64,000 nt of DNA. Source: Siphonodentalium dalli (Eukaryota; Mollusca; Scaphopoda; Gadilida; Siphonodentaliidae). The stretch spans positions 170,946,310 to 171,010,309 of the forward strand of contig CP136064.1 in assembly GCA_032622095.1 (NCBI GenBank), read 5' to 3'. The notes beneath the pieces were generated by a model that was not told where the DNA came from, made no database searches, and saw only the letters and a program-made list of their open reading frames with translations. A program made the position numbers and the translations under genes. Shown here in pieces: positions 42,916 through 53,880 of the stretch. Every line of letters begins with the position of its first letter. Position 1 is the first letter of the stretch.

Positions 42916-43473
42916 AGGGGGGGTGAACAAATTCCTCCGGCACGTATGCCGGGGTGGGTGGGTGGTCAAAGCCACCAACAAGCAATTTTTTCCGCAACTA
43001 AAAAAAAAAATTCCTGCTTGTTTTTAGTGTTTTGGCAATGAGTTGGGCTTCAAAACCACTTTGAATCAGTTTGAATGAGAGAAATAATGTAATTCTAACT
43101 GGTAAACTGGCTGCAGGCAGATATCGTGTTGTATTTTGTTGCAAATTTTGAAATCCAAGATGGCCGCTGGCAGCCATGTTTTTTTGGCCGAATGACCTCA
43201 AAATTACTCATTCCTATTTACATGTCCATGTTAACATCCATGATAAATAGTATGCACAGAAATTCATATACAGCTGTTTACAGTGAATTTCCCCCCGCAA
43301 ATATCTGTTTTAGTGTTAAAAGGGGGGGGGGGGGTGGGTGTAAAAAAATGGTCGGAAAAAACTGCCGAAAACGGAAAAATATTTGGCGGTGGGGGTGGGT
43401 GGGTACAAAAAATGATCGAAAGGGAAAAAATGCCATACGTGCCTGAAATTTTTTCCGACCCCCCCCCCCCCTG
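42916..43473 (+). mobile_element. 558-bp hAT-like non-autonomous element nested in the MITE
   Basis: AGGGGGGGTGAAC... and ...CCGACCCCCCCC...CTG form (C)AGGGG-type inverted ends; both arms carry GGCACGTATG-related sequence. It is flanked by CAACAGCC (42908-42915) and CAAAAGCC (43474-43481), an 8-bp duplication with one change, as hAT elements make. A near-identical copy lies inverted at 52821-53385. Confidence 0.75.
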
Positions 43474-43493
43474 CAAAAGCCAAAGAAAAATAG

Positions 43494-43931
43494 ACAGAAC
43501 ACAACGCGCATCTTAATCGAGAATCTTTTATCCCTAACAAACTTCAGCCCAAAAGTTTCTCGACGGGGAAGTCGTGCGAGATTGCTCGTTCGTGAAGATC
43601 TTTTTCGCAACGAGTTCGATAAAAGATTCGAGATTATGATGCAAGTTGTGTTCTGTATTTATTCTACACCGTTCAGTCAGATAAGTTCAATCCATGAATG
43701 TCACCTCCATTGTTACTATAGCCACCTTTATTGTGATTTAATTCTGACAAATAGCCAGTAATTATGGGGGGATCACCGGAAACGGATGATCGACGTAATG
43801 TACGTCATCTTTCTTGGCGACAACGTCAACAAGAATAGTTCCGGCTTGTATTCCACTAGAGGTATACACTACTATACTCAATGGCTGGGATTCCGTTGAA
43901 TACATGTGCCTCATGTCAATGGGTGTGGAAT
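43494..43931. mobile_element. 438-bp second insertion in the MITE, 6-bp target duplication
   Basis: AAATAG flanks both sides (43488-43493, 43932-43937); MITE copy 5 has a single AAATAG at that site. The insert begins ACAGAACACAACG; inside, 43494-43531 is inverted at 43617-43660. An ~80-bp segment from CCTAACAAACTTCAGCCC is repeated outside at 44258-44336. Confidence 0.65.
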
Positions 43932-44112
43932 AAATAGTAATATAGGACCCTCTGATCGGATTGTTGTTGTTGGAATCTGTTGAGATGGGGACCCTCTGAT
44001 CGGATTGAGTACCTTTAAAAACAGATCTGGAGTTACTCCTCTTAGTTCTACTTCGCGTTTGTCATTTACTGTATTTACAATTGTATTTATTATTGGTCGG
44101 TGAGGTGTAAAG

Positions 44113-44194
44113 TGATCCGCCCTTCACCCGATTACCTGTTAGAGTGTGGCTATAGATCCGCCTTCACCCGATTACCCGTTAGAGTGTGGCTATA
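44113..44194 (+). repeat. 42-bp tandem duplication
   Basis: GATCCGCC(C)TTCACCCGAT... to GTGTGGCTATA occurs twice, at 44113 and 44155, with two small differences. Confidence 0.9.
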
Positions 44195-44257
44195 GATGTG
44201 ACGTAATTCACTCGATGACAATACAGTGTTATCGCTTTGGAATAGACAGGGGAATTC

Positions 44258-44336
44258 CCTAACAAACTTCAGCCCAAAAGTTTCTCGACGGGGAAGTCGT
44301 GCGAGATTGCTCGTTCGTGAAGATCTCTTTCGCAAA
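44258..44336 (+). repeat. ~80-bp direct repeat shared with 43538-43615
   Basis: CCTAACAAACTTCAGCCCAA through GTTCGTGAAGATCT is nearly identical in the two places, one inside and one outside the insertion at 43494-43931. Confidence 0.9.
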
Positions 44337-44507
44337 TTTATTACAGAACGATGAAGATCTACTTGCTTGAAGATTTTTTACTATTTGCACACGTTCTTGT
44401 TGTGTGTGACGCTTTTTATCTACCTGCTTATGCGCCTGTAAATTACTGCCCGCCTGCCGATGCAAATTCTGATTGCAAGGTAAGAAATCAATACATTTGA
44501 CCATTCG

Positions 44508-44683
44508 GGGATTAAGGTCTTTGTGTACCCAATTTTTTTCAAAATTTCATAGAGTCCAAATAAAGGATTCTGTTCACGTATTTGTTCAATTATTTCGCCA
44601 CATCAACAAAATCCTTTATTTGGACTCTATTAAATTTTGGAAAAATTGGGTCCACAAAAACCTTAACATGAATCAACTTACAA
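44508..44683. repeat. Fold-back repeat with ~60-bp arms
   Basis: CATAGAGTCCAAATAAAGGA on the left pairs with TCCTTTATTTGGACTCTATT on the right; the arms extend outward through ACCCAATTTTTT and AAAAATTGGGT to TTAAGGT/ACCTTAA. The loop is ~45 nt. Confidence 0.88.
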
Positions 44684-44689
44684 TTATTC

Positions 44690-45595
44690 ATTTATTTTGG
44701 TCTTGTTACATTTAACAATAGCAATTTACTCAAAATTGTGGAAATGCAATACAGTTTCACAAACAATTAATTTGTATTAAGTAGAAGTGTACATGAAATT
44801 TGTGTCTGTTAGCAGGTACCAATTGGTCTCCGGGGACCAAACGATCTAGGAAGACTGATCGGTCTCCCCAAATTACTATGTTATTGAATGAAGTCATTGC
44901 AGCGCACCGAAGCGACCACGAAATCAAGTAACATCGAAAAGTATTTATCAAAATATAATTTTAGAGATGACTACTTGAGGGGATCATAAAGGTGCAGTTG
45001 GGAATTTCAATTTCGTTTATTGTCGTTTACATTATTATTTCATGCAAGGGGGGGGGGGGGGGTCTCTCGAGACATGCTTGATTGACCCATGGTTTGTTAT
45101 TCGGATGCCAAGAAGTGCGAGGCGATTAATTCTAACGAGAATTCGCGCGTTAACCATTAGCGCGCTGCGCGTTATGTGTTTCTATTGTTCTTTAACTCGA
45201 AATTTAATTCGAACATGAATCCTGCGAGGTGTTTGTTTATATCGGTGTTTAAAAACATGTTATTTAATATCGTTTAGTGAACCTTTTCATTTAGTTATAT
45301 ACGCGACAAATATCGGCATGTTATATTCTGAATGAATTGGGGTGGTAATTATTAACCAATTCGCAGGTTACTCTTTCGTGCTGTTTGTAAATATTGACTT
45401 TTCATTTCTTTGCATGCGGAATATATCGGAGCTATGAATAGAGATGTTATTAAGAAAAGTTCCAACACTGACCCTTCACATTGGTTGTTTAACATACAAT
45501 GTGGCCTAATTCTAAACATCATATTTATTTATGTGTACTGAGGATATATCGGAATGCTATATATATGAATTGAAGAATGTTCAGAAATTACCCCC
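44690..45595. other. Non-coding region
   Basis: No gene seen. A 14-15-base G-tract lies at ~45048-45062. Confidence 0.5.
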
Positions 45596-45599
45596 CTTC

Positions 45600-46085
45600 C
45601 TGGGACCATGTTTTAATTGACCCTCATGGGACTATATTGTATTTCACCCTAGTGGGACCGTAGTTTAATCAACACTGATGACACCATATTTTTATTTTAA
45701 TTAACCCTCATAATGGGACCATATATTTATTCTTTAATTAAGTCACGTTATCATATTTTAATTGACCTTAATGGGACTAATATTTCAATTAACCCCCATG
45801 GGTCCATATTTTTATTAACCCCCATGGGACGATATTGTAATTAACACTCAAGGTACAATTTTAATAACCATCATGAGACCATATTTTTATTAACCCTAAT
45901 TGGACGATATATTAATTAACCCTCATGGGACCATATTTTATTTAACCGTGATGTGACCATATTTTAATTTATCCTCATCGGACCATATTTCAATTAACCC
46001 TCTCTGGGTGTGACCATATTTTAATTTACCCTCGTGGATCCATACATGTATTTTAATTAATCCTTATAAGAGGTCATATCAGGAG
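45600..46085. repeat. Degenerate ~30-bp tandem repeat
   Basis: TTAATTAACCCTCATGGGAC + CATATTT recurs about 15 times with substitutions and small indels. No coding potential. Confidence 0.85.
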
Positions 46086-46750
46086 TGCGTTACCTGAGGC
46101 CATTCTTAGATCAGCAATACCCCCTCCTATGGTGTATATTGGCAAGTATATCTGACCCTGTCGCAGGAGGTGGTGGACTAAATGTGATTAAAACATACTC
46201 GATATTTGCGTAATTGGATACTAAATGTGATAAGAAACGTGCTCGTACTTGAACCATGTTACGAAGATCACACATTTTTACTATCTACTCAGACCACTAT
46301 TTTAAATGAAATTTAAAAAAAGATCACATATAATCAACTACATAGGCGTTACCTATATACAGATTTTTCACAATCACCACATTAAAGTTGTTATATTGCA
46401 TATCTGGCTAATAATATGATCTTGAGGGCGTTAATACCATTTCTGACTATGTTTTTCTTGTATTATAATACTGGATGTTCTGCTATTGATGGAAAGAAAT
46501 GGCTCATAATAGAACAATTTTGAACATAGAAGACCGATTGTTCACCCTGTCGGCTCCATAGAAGATTATCAAACTGTACCCAATCGGTGATTGGTTGGAG
46601 TTCAAACGTATGTTCTATTAAAATTTAGAGTAAGATTCATTGCAGCAGAAATAACAACGGTCAACTACGGAAACACATAAAGGTAAAAACAGTAATATAT
46701 TTCGATTGACGACCGGACTGAAACTATATTTTCGCCATATTCAGTGGTTA
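46086..46750. other. Non-coding spacer between two tandem arrays
   Basis: No gene or repeat recognised. Confidence 0.5.
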
Positions 46751-48590
46751 GCTGGGACAGGGGTTACACTATATATTTTTATTTAATTTATTGTTTTTTT
46801 CTTTTTTCTGATACGATGGAAACAGATGAAACAGAGGAAACAAACCATTCCCGAACAATATTAAGACTCGGGGACAATTTTATTTCAAGTTGATTCAGTG
46901 GAAACATCATGAAACAAGCTGGGACAGTGGTAACACTATATATTTTTATTTAATTTATGTTTGTTTTTTTTTTCTGATACGATGGAAACAGATGAAACAG
47001 AGGAAACAAACCATTCCCGAACAATATTAAGACTCGGGAACAATTTTATTTCAAGTTGATTCAGTGGAAACATCACGAAACAAGCTGGGACAGTGGTTAC
47101 ACTATATATTTTTATTTAATTTTTTTTTCTTTTTTTTTCTGATGCGATGGAAACAGATGAAACAGAGGAAACAAACCATCCCCGAACAATATCAAGACTC
47201 GGGAGCAATTTTATTTCAAGTTGATTCAGTGGAAACATCACGAAACAAGCTGGGACAGTGGTTACACTATATATTTTTATTTAATTTTTTGCTTCTTTTT
47301 TTCTGATACGATGGAAACAGATGAAACAGAGGAAACAAACCATTTCCGAACAATATTAAGACTCGGGAACAATTGTATTTCAAGTTGATTCAGTGGAAAC
47401 ATCACGAAACAAGCTGGGACAGTGGTTACACTATATATTTTAATTTAATTTATTTTTTTGTTTTTTTTCTGATACGATGGAAACAGATGAAACAGAGGAA
47501 ACAAACCATTCCCGAACAATATTAAGACTCGGGAACAATTTTATTTCAAGTTGATTCAGTGGAAACACCACGAAACAAGCTGGGACAGTGGTTACACTAT
47601 ATATTTTAATTTAATTTATTTTTTTGTTTTTTTTCTGATACGATGGAAACAGATGAAACAGAGGAAACAAACCATTCCCGAACAATATTAAGACTCCGGA
47701 GCAATTTTATTTCCAGTTGATTCAGTGGAAACATCACGAAACAAACTGGGACAGTGGTAACACTATATATTTTTATTTAATTTTTTCTTTTTCTCTGATA
47801 CGATGGAAACAGATGAAACAGAGGAAACAAACCATTCCTGAACAATATTAAGACTCGGGAGCAATTTTATTTCGAGTTGATTCATTGGAAACATCACGAA
47901 ACAAATTGGGACAGTGTTAACACTATATATATTTATTTAATTAGTTTTTTGTTTTTTTCTCTGATACGATGGAAACAGAGGAAACAGAGGAAACAAACCA
48001 TTCCCGAACAATACTAAGACTCAGGAGCAATTTTATTTCAAGATGATTCAGTGGAAACATCACGAAACAAGCTGGGACAGTGGTTACACTATATATTTTT
48101 ATTTAATTTATTTTTTTGTTTTTTTTTCTGATACGATGGAAACAGATGAAACAGAGGAAACAAACCATTCCCGAACAATAATAAGACTCGGGAGCAATTT
48201 TATTTCAAGTTGATTCAGTGGAAACATCACGAAACAAGCTGGGACAGTGGTAACACTATATATTTTTATTTAATTAATTTTTTTGTTTTTTTCTTCTGAT
48301 ACGATGGAAACAGAGGAAACAGAGGAAACAAACCATTCCCGAACAATATTAAGACTCGGAAGCAATTTTATTTCAAGTTGATTCCGTGGAAACATCACAA
48401 AACAAACTAGGACAGCTGGTTACATGTTATATATTTTTATTTAATTAATTTTTTTCTGAAACGATGGAAACGCTGGAAACAAACCATTCCCTATTAAAAA
48501 TATTGAGACTCAGGAGCAATTTTATTTCAAGTTGATTCAGTGGAAACATCACGAAACAAACTGGGACAATGGTTACACTGTGCATGCCAG
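46751..48590 (+). repeat. Satellite: 11 tandem units of ~165 bp
   Basis: The unit boundary GCTGGGACAGTGG recurs at 46751, 46919, 47084, 47249, 47413, 47579, 47745, 47905, 48071, 48238, 48406 and 48560 (periods 154-168 bp). Each unit has CTATATATTTTTATTTAATT, a T-rich tract, GATACGATGGAAACAGATGA, CCATTCCCGAACAATATTAA and GATTCAGTGGAAACATCACG. Units are highly similar, with the last two most degenerate. Unit length is near nucleosomal. Confidence 0.97.
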
Positions 48591-48861
48591 CAACATGATA
48601 CAAACACCCTCTCTATGACTATTGCACATTGGCACACCAAAAAGTGGCAGTGACACAAACTGTCCGAAGTGTGTACTTTACTTACTGCTAAGGTAAACAG
48701 CAAAAATTATTGTGCTGCGAGACCTTGCCACAAGATGAATTCCCAATTACATCTCGTCCTTGTTTGTCAGAATTTATTCAGAAACATGATTTGTTCAGGT
48801 CATTAAATCATTGAAACATGCTACATCGTCAGGTAGAGGTAATATTCTCAGGGTATATCTG

Positions 48862-48965
48862 AGGGTGACGACCCCCTCCCCCTGGCATCCGGCATCCGGC
48901 TTAAAATGGACCCCGGCATCCGGAATACGCCATAACAGAGAGGCGGCATCCGGAATACTATTTGA
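48862..48965. repeat. GCATCCGG-rich repeat, left-end type
   Basis: GAGGGTGACGACCCCC is followed by repeated GGCATCCGG and by CATCCGGAATACGCCATAAC. Its counterpart at 55960-56115 has the same internal phrase and the inverted terminal phrase. Confidence 0.6.
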
Positions 48966-49120
48966 TTAAATTTATTGAAAACAAACTCGGGAACGAAGTG
49001 AACGTTGGCATGAGGTATTGGAATTAGTCTCCGTATTGACTAGTAATGATTTGATTTAGCAGCTTTACGGAAAGATTAAACTTTTTACTAAATGTATGAT
49101 CTCGTATCATACATATATAT

Positions 49121-49403
49121 ATACGCCCTGTCTAACTTACTCGCGGCCATATTGGATCCACCAGGTCCGGTTCTGTGGTTTTAGTGCTACAGTTCAAAGT
49201 TTTGGAGTAGCATTTCCATATTTGACATAAATGGAAGTCATGAATATTCAAAAGCTCCATATATGGAAATGCTACTCCAGAACTTTGATCTGTAGCAATA
49301 AAATAACCGGGACTGCATGGAAGAATATCTGATACCATGGAACCGGACCTGCATGCATGGTAGATCTAATATGGCCGCGAGTTAATGACATGATAGGGCG
49401 TAT
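49121..49403. repeat. 283-bp fold-back element
   Basis: ATACGCCCTGTC (left) mirrors GATAGGGCGTAT (right). ACTCGCGGCCATATTGGATC mirrors the inverse of GATCTAATATGGCCGCGAGT, and GGAGTAGCATTTCCATAT mirrors ATATGGAAATGCTACTCC at the centre. Confidence 0.85.
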
Positions 49404-49612
49404 TGGGTGGGGGTGAAAGGCGTAGACCATGTTCCAAATGACAGGAGTGGTATAATATACTGAATGAGGAGAAGTTGAAGTGGCATACGTGCGGAAACCA
49501 CCTATATAGCCAATCTTGGGTGACCGTTCATGGTCGTACACGGTAGTATTGAACACCAGGGACACGCAAATAGAAAACTAACATCTTTTTAATATTTAAT
49601 ATTTCAAATTAA

Positions 49613-50051
49613 AGGTACTCAATCAGAGGGTCTCCATATCATCACATTCCAACAAAAACGACAACATGTTTTGAAATGCCGCTTCAGTTATCATAATCTA
49701 ATAATTGCCCAAATATAACGAAAAGCACAATCAACTATAGTATAAAATTCCACAAAACCCTGCAAAACCTGTTATTTATCAACATTTTGTTCAACGAAAT
49801 TTTGCCGGTTTGTCAAATATCTAACACAAAAAGCCACTTGATTTTACCCGCAATTTGGTCAATGAAATTCTTCTCGTTGACTGTCTATTGGGCCACCTAA
49901 AATAATAGATTTCAAACATCGATATTTGATCACTCTGAGCGGTGATGGGTGCATGGGTTCCTCGACTCGAATCAAATATGTGTTACCCCCTCCCCCGCCC
50001 CCGAAGCCAACGAAATAGTAATTTGCGAGCGTTTATTCGGATTGAGTACCT
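49613..50051. mobile_element. TTAA-flanked fold-back MITE, copy 4
   Basis: TTAA at 49609-49612 and 50052-50055; ends AGGTACTCAATCAGA and CGGATTGAGTACCT. The interior differs from copies 2, 3 and 5 and resembles the fragment at 38247 (CAGTTATCATAATC), defining a subfamily. Confidence 0.9.
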
Positions 50052-50055
50052 TTAA

Positions 50056-52815
50056 CAAACGTATAGCATTATACATGTGCAGTATAGTAAGCACATTCTC
50101 AGCTAAGTGGGCCCAATGGACATGATGTTTCACCGAAAAATCGAAGTTAACCATAAGAGCCAATTCGGTTAGTTTCTTGAAGTAGAGTATCCATATAATT
50201 GAAATCTGTATTGGCGGACGTTTTAACAAATTATCCCCTGACATACAACAGATGGAAATATGGGCTTCCACTTTCCCATGCGACAGAATACGTTACATAC
50301 GTTACCACTGCCGACTAGGCTAACGTCATTATGTATAACACATCGAGATTGCATTCGGATTTGCAAAGTATTAAAATGATCTGAAACTCGTTCAAGATCA
50401 CAAAACTAGTGCTCTAATTCATTCTCTTCTCAATCCTTGAAAATTAAGCAAACATGTATTGTGGCGGACATGCATGTTCAAAATGATATATGATTATATG
50501 ATATTATAAACTAATGTATTTGGAAGTATATTATCTGCGATGGCTGTCTATTCAAATCAAGATTTTACTATTAGCATGCGTCTCGTTCACGGTGGTAACG
50601 TATTCTGTCGCTTATACCTTAAGTGCTCACAAGCTATACATTAAACATAAAATACTCATTTGACATTAAGACAATCAATTTTATTCCATATCATGTCAAA
50701 TGTACAAGTTTAATACTGTTAAATATGCATGCAATTAACAATTAAGCATGCAGAGACTGCGTAGTGGGTAGGTGCTACTTATACGCTCAATATTGTTTAT
50801 ATAGGCTAAATCTGACGTCTGCGTGGTATGGATGGGGTCTCGACGTGATATATATGAACGTTGTGAAGTCAGTTACATAATTGTACATTGACGCACACAT
50901 CAGCCGTGCTCTTTAATATGAAAGCAAGTGATCACAATCGACTAGTCCACGCAATCGTGTATATCCTTCCCAAGAAACAACCAACACGCATTTCGTAATG
51001 AATAAATAACTCCTGGCATGTCAGGCACGAAGTCTATTGAAGCTGCCGAGCATTCCACAAATACACGGATCACGTGTGAGATACTGCTTTGAGCTTACGA
51101 TATATACATGTATGTTTAAAAAATACGATTTTTTTCACGCCTATTTTGGAACGCAAACCACCAAGTGACTTTATTTGATAAATGAAGGTCTGTTGTTGAA
51201 AGTTTTAGGTGGGATATGTGTTCAGTTCAATTGATTACGATTACAATTACTTTTGATTTACATGATTACGATTATTGATTAAATATTTTTCAAATGTAAT
51301 TGATTACGATTACATTACTTTAGTAAAATGTAACTGATAACTTTGGATTACATCTGATTACAATGTTTAGTTTCCAACCATTTTGATCCCATAGGAATAA
51401 CTAATGAAATAAATCAAATTAAAATATCAAATGTTATTTAATAACTATATAATACGTAAACAAGGAACGACTGAACAAATAAAACAACCAAGCAATAAGC
51501 ACATAAACGTTTTTAATTAATTTGTGATGTTTTGTCATGGAGTTGTGCACCAACATATTGGGAATAGACCATGTTTTATGTGTATTTATTTAATTTTATT
51601 AAGTATAGTTTTCATTTCGCTCGAATCCAAAATATCATCGAGTGAAATGTTAATACGCTCGTATATGCTTAGCTGCTAATTTGTATACGAAGCATTTAAA
51701 TAAATGACCCAAATTGCACAAGTAAGCCCAAGATAGAGTTAAAACGAACTTAATTACAAACTATATACCGGTACACGGCCTGGCTAAATCGACAAGGACT
51801 CACTTTATCGTTCATATTGCATCAATGTGAAATGACAACTGTGGACAAAATGAAATTAAAACATGTGACCACAAGACACCATAAACACTCCCCCGATCCA
51901 AATTCAGTTGACCGCCGTCAATTTTGATGGGGTTTGTGGTGACTGTTTAATGCGTCTTGGGGGGGGGGGGTAAATTACAGCACCCTTTGTTTGACCTTAA
52001 TATATAAAGGAACCGAGAAATGGAATGGGTCACCTACATGAACCGCTCTGCGTGGGCGGCTGCCATGTTCGAATAAGGAATGGAAGTCACGTGGTTCGTA
52101 TAAGTTTAATAAAAGCTGAAAAATGCAACTTTTTGAAAAAACAGTGGCGGCCATTTTGAAAAAAAAAGTGGCGTCCATATTGAAAAAAAGTGGCGGCCAT
52201 TTTGAATCAGTCGACCATTATGATTGGTTTGTTGGGGGGAAAAATCAGTCTTCGCAGTTCACATTGACCATTCATGTCAAATTGCATGCTTTGCGTCACA
52301 ATAAAGTGAACGATTCTGTTACTACCGTTGATACATAATTACATGTATAAGAAGGCAGTGTAACTCACCAAAATTGATCATGAGAGGTGTATATTCAACA
52401 TAATTGATATTTCGTTGTTTTCACTTGGTTATTTTCACGTATCCTTCCAAATAATAGTCATCGTATTTCCCGGACAGAACCGATTAAATTGGGAAAGAAC
52501 CGACTCGATCGGGAGAGAACCGATCGAGATATCACAATTCGCAGTTTTCGTCGTTGTTATTACTCGCACAATAGGATTTTCATTATGACTACGTTATTTG
52601 GGACCATAGATTATGAGGGGAATGGAAAAACGAATCGAATTATCACCTAGATGGCTCAAAAATTGCGTTTTAACTGTCAAAAACTCACGAAAATGTATAA
52701 TTTGGATCATCAGGAACCGTCACAAATCAGTCAAGAACCATCACAAATCGGCGATAGAACGACTTCCGATGTAACAGTTCCTACACAGTGGGTGACCATT
52801 TCAGTCCATAAATTT
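50056..52815. other. Non-coding region
   Basis: No gene seen. GATTACGATTAC-type repeats occur at 51230-51365. A short GTGGCGGCCATTTTGAAAAA motif is repeated three times at 52143-52208. Confidence 0.5.
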
Positions 52816-52820
52816 GGCCG

Positions 52821-53385
52821 AAGGGGGGGGGGGGGGTCGGGGGTCGGACAAAAAATTCAGGCACGTATGGCATTTTTTCCCTTTCGATCATTTTTTGTAC
52901 CCACCCACCCCCACCGCCAAATTTGTTTCTGTTTTCGGCAGTTTGTTCCGACCATTTTTTGACACCCACCCCCCCTTTTAACACTAAAACAGAGATTTGC
53001 GGGGGGAAATTCACTGTAAACAGCTGTATATGAATTTCTGTCCATACTATTTATCATGGATGTTAACATGCATGGACATGTAAATAGGAATGAGTCATTT
53101 TGAGGTCATTCGGCCAAAAAAACATGGCTGCCAGCGGCCATCTTGGATTTCAAAATTTGCAACAAAATACAACACGATAACTGCCTGCAGTCAGTTTACA
53201 GTTATAATTACATTATTTCTCTCATTCAAAGTGGTTTTGAAGCCCAACTCATTGCCAAAACACTAAAAAACAAGCAGGATTTTTTTTTTTTAGTTGCGGA
53301 AAAAATTGCTTGTTGGTGGCTTTGACCACCCACCCACCCCGGCATACGTGCCGGAATTTATTTTTTCACCCCCCCCCCCCCCTGA
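52821..53385 (-). mobile_element. Second copy of the 558-bp hAT-like element, inverted
   Basis: The reverse complement matches 42916-43473 along its length: GGCACGTATGCCGGGGTGGG, CAAAGCCACCAACAAGCAAT, ATGGCCGCTGGCAGCCATGT and AATTCATATACAGCTGTTTA are shared. No clear 8-bp duplication flanks this copy. Confidence 0.88.
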
Positions 53386-53539
53386 ATATGCGGGTTTTTC
53401 TTTGAAAACAATTTTGGCGATATCACGTACACGGGGGTGATCCAACTGGAACACAAACCATTTGCTAATTGTCATCTCAATACATCCAAAATAGCGTACC
53501 AAAGCCTCAATAGAGTATTTACGACCATCAAGTGTGTTC

Positions 53540-53880
53540 CATCCCATCAAATTGGTTTACGAAACCACGAGACACTCGCTGGTTGGTTTGAGATATTCGA
53601 TGATGGTTTTGTACACTAGTTGGGACACTCATAGGTTGGGTTGTGGGACATTTTGCATGGGATGGATATAGACAACAGTTGTTTTAGACACTTCTGATTC
53701 TGATGGTTTGAGGTAATCGTCGTGATACATGGGACACCCATTTGGATGGTTATGAACAGTCATTAAATGGCGTGGGACACCCAGTGGATGGTTTGGGGTT
53801 CTCAATTGATGGTTTGAGACGCTCGTTGAGTTGTTTGGGATGTTTTGGAATACTCATTTGAGCGGGGTTGGACACCATCG
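53540..53880. repeat. Degenerate ~30-bp tandem repeat
   Basis: Variants of GATGGTTTGGGACACTCAT recur about ten times; no coding potential. Confidence 0.65.

Larger units (their letters stand above)
42517..44014. mobile_element. TTAA-flanked MITE, copy 3, carrying two further insertions
   Basis: TTAA lies at 42513-42516 and 44015-44018, with ends AGGTACTCAATCCGAT and GGATTGAGTACCT. It interrupts the LINE's N-terminal frame, which is open on both sides (…DLFLM|ATPRIY…). Its own sequence resumes around two inserts (42916-43473 and 43494-43931), as shown by alignment with copies 2 and 5. Confidence 0.9.
38599..44110 (-). pseudogene. Near full-length LINE with endonuclease and reverse transcriptase, broken by nested insertions
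   Basis: Reading the minus strand: an N-terminal open stretch (about 44070-42200, interrupted by a MITE); an APE-type endonuclease start (LKVLALNVCRLRRKLLYPEF, then ILCFSDTKTD, where the usual ET glutamate is Asp); linker (KNPKKFWAALNNRSK); RT pieces VPINKKKGDP, NYRPITILSCFGKL and LKENQAGF; the 500-bp insertion; then KGYSTTDNMF and YADDTVLMAES near 39255, followed by a frameshift; then the C-terminal FNYLGTMHIKSG, ENVHLKILKHILNLKPSTPN and GRYPLDITIKLRLL. At least five frameshifts or stops are present. The YADD motif itself is intact. Confidence 0.88.

Noticed and set aside
43264-43610. Overlapping Pro/Gly-rich frames on both strands
   Set aside because: They are read through G/C homopolymer tracts of the hAT-like element.
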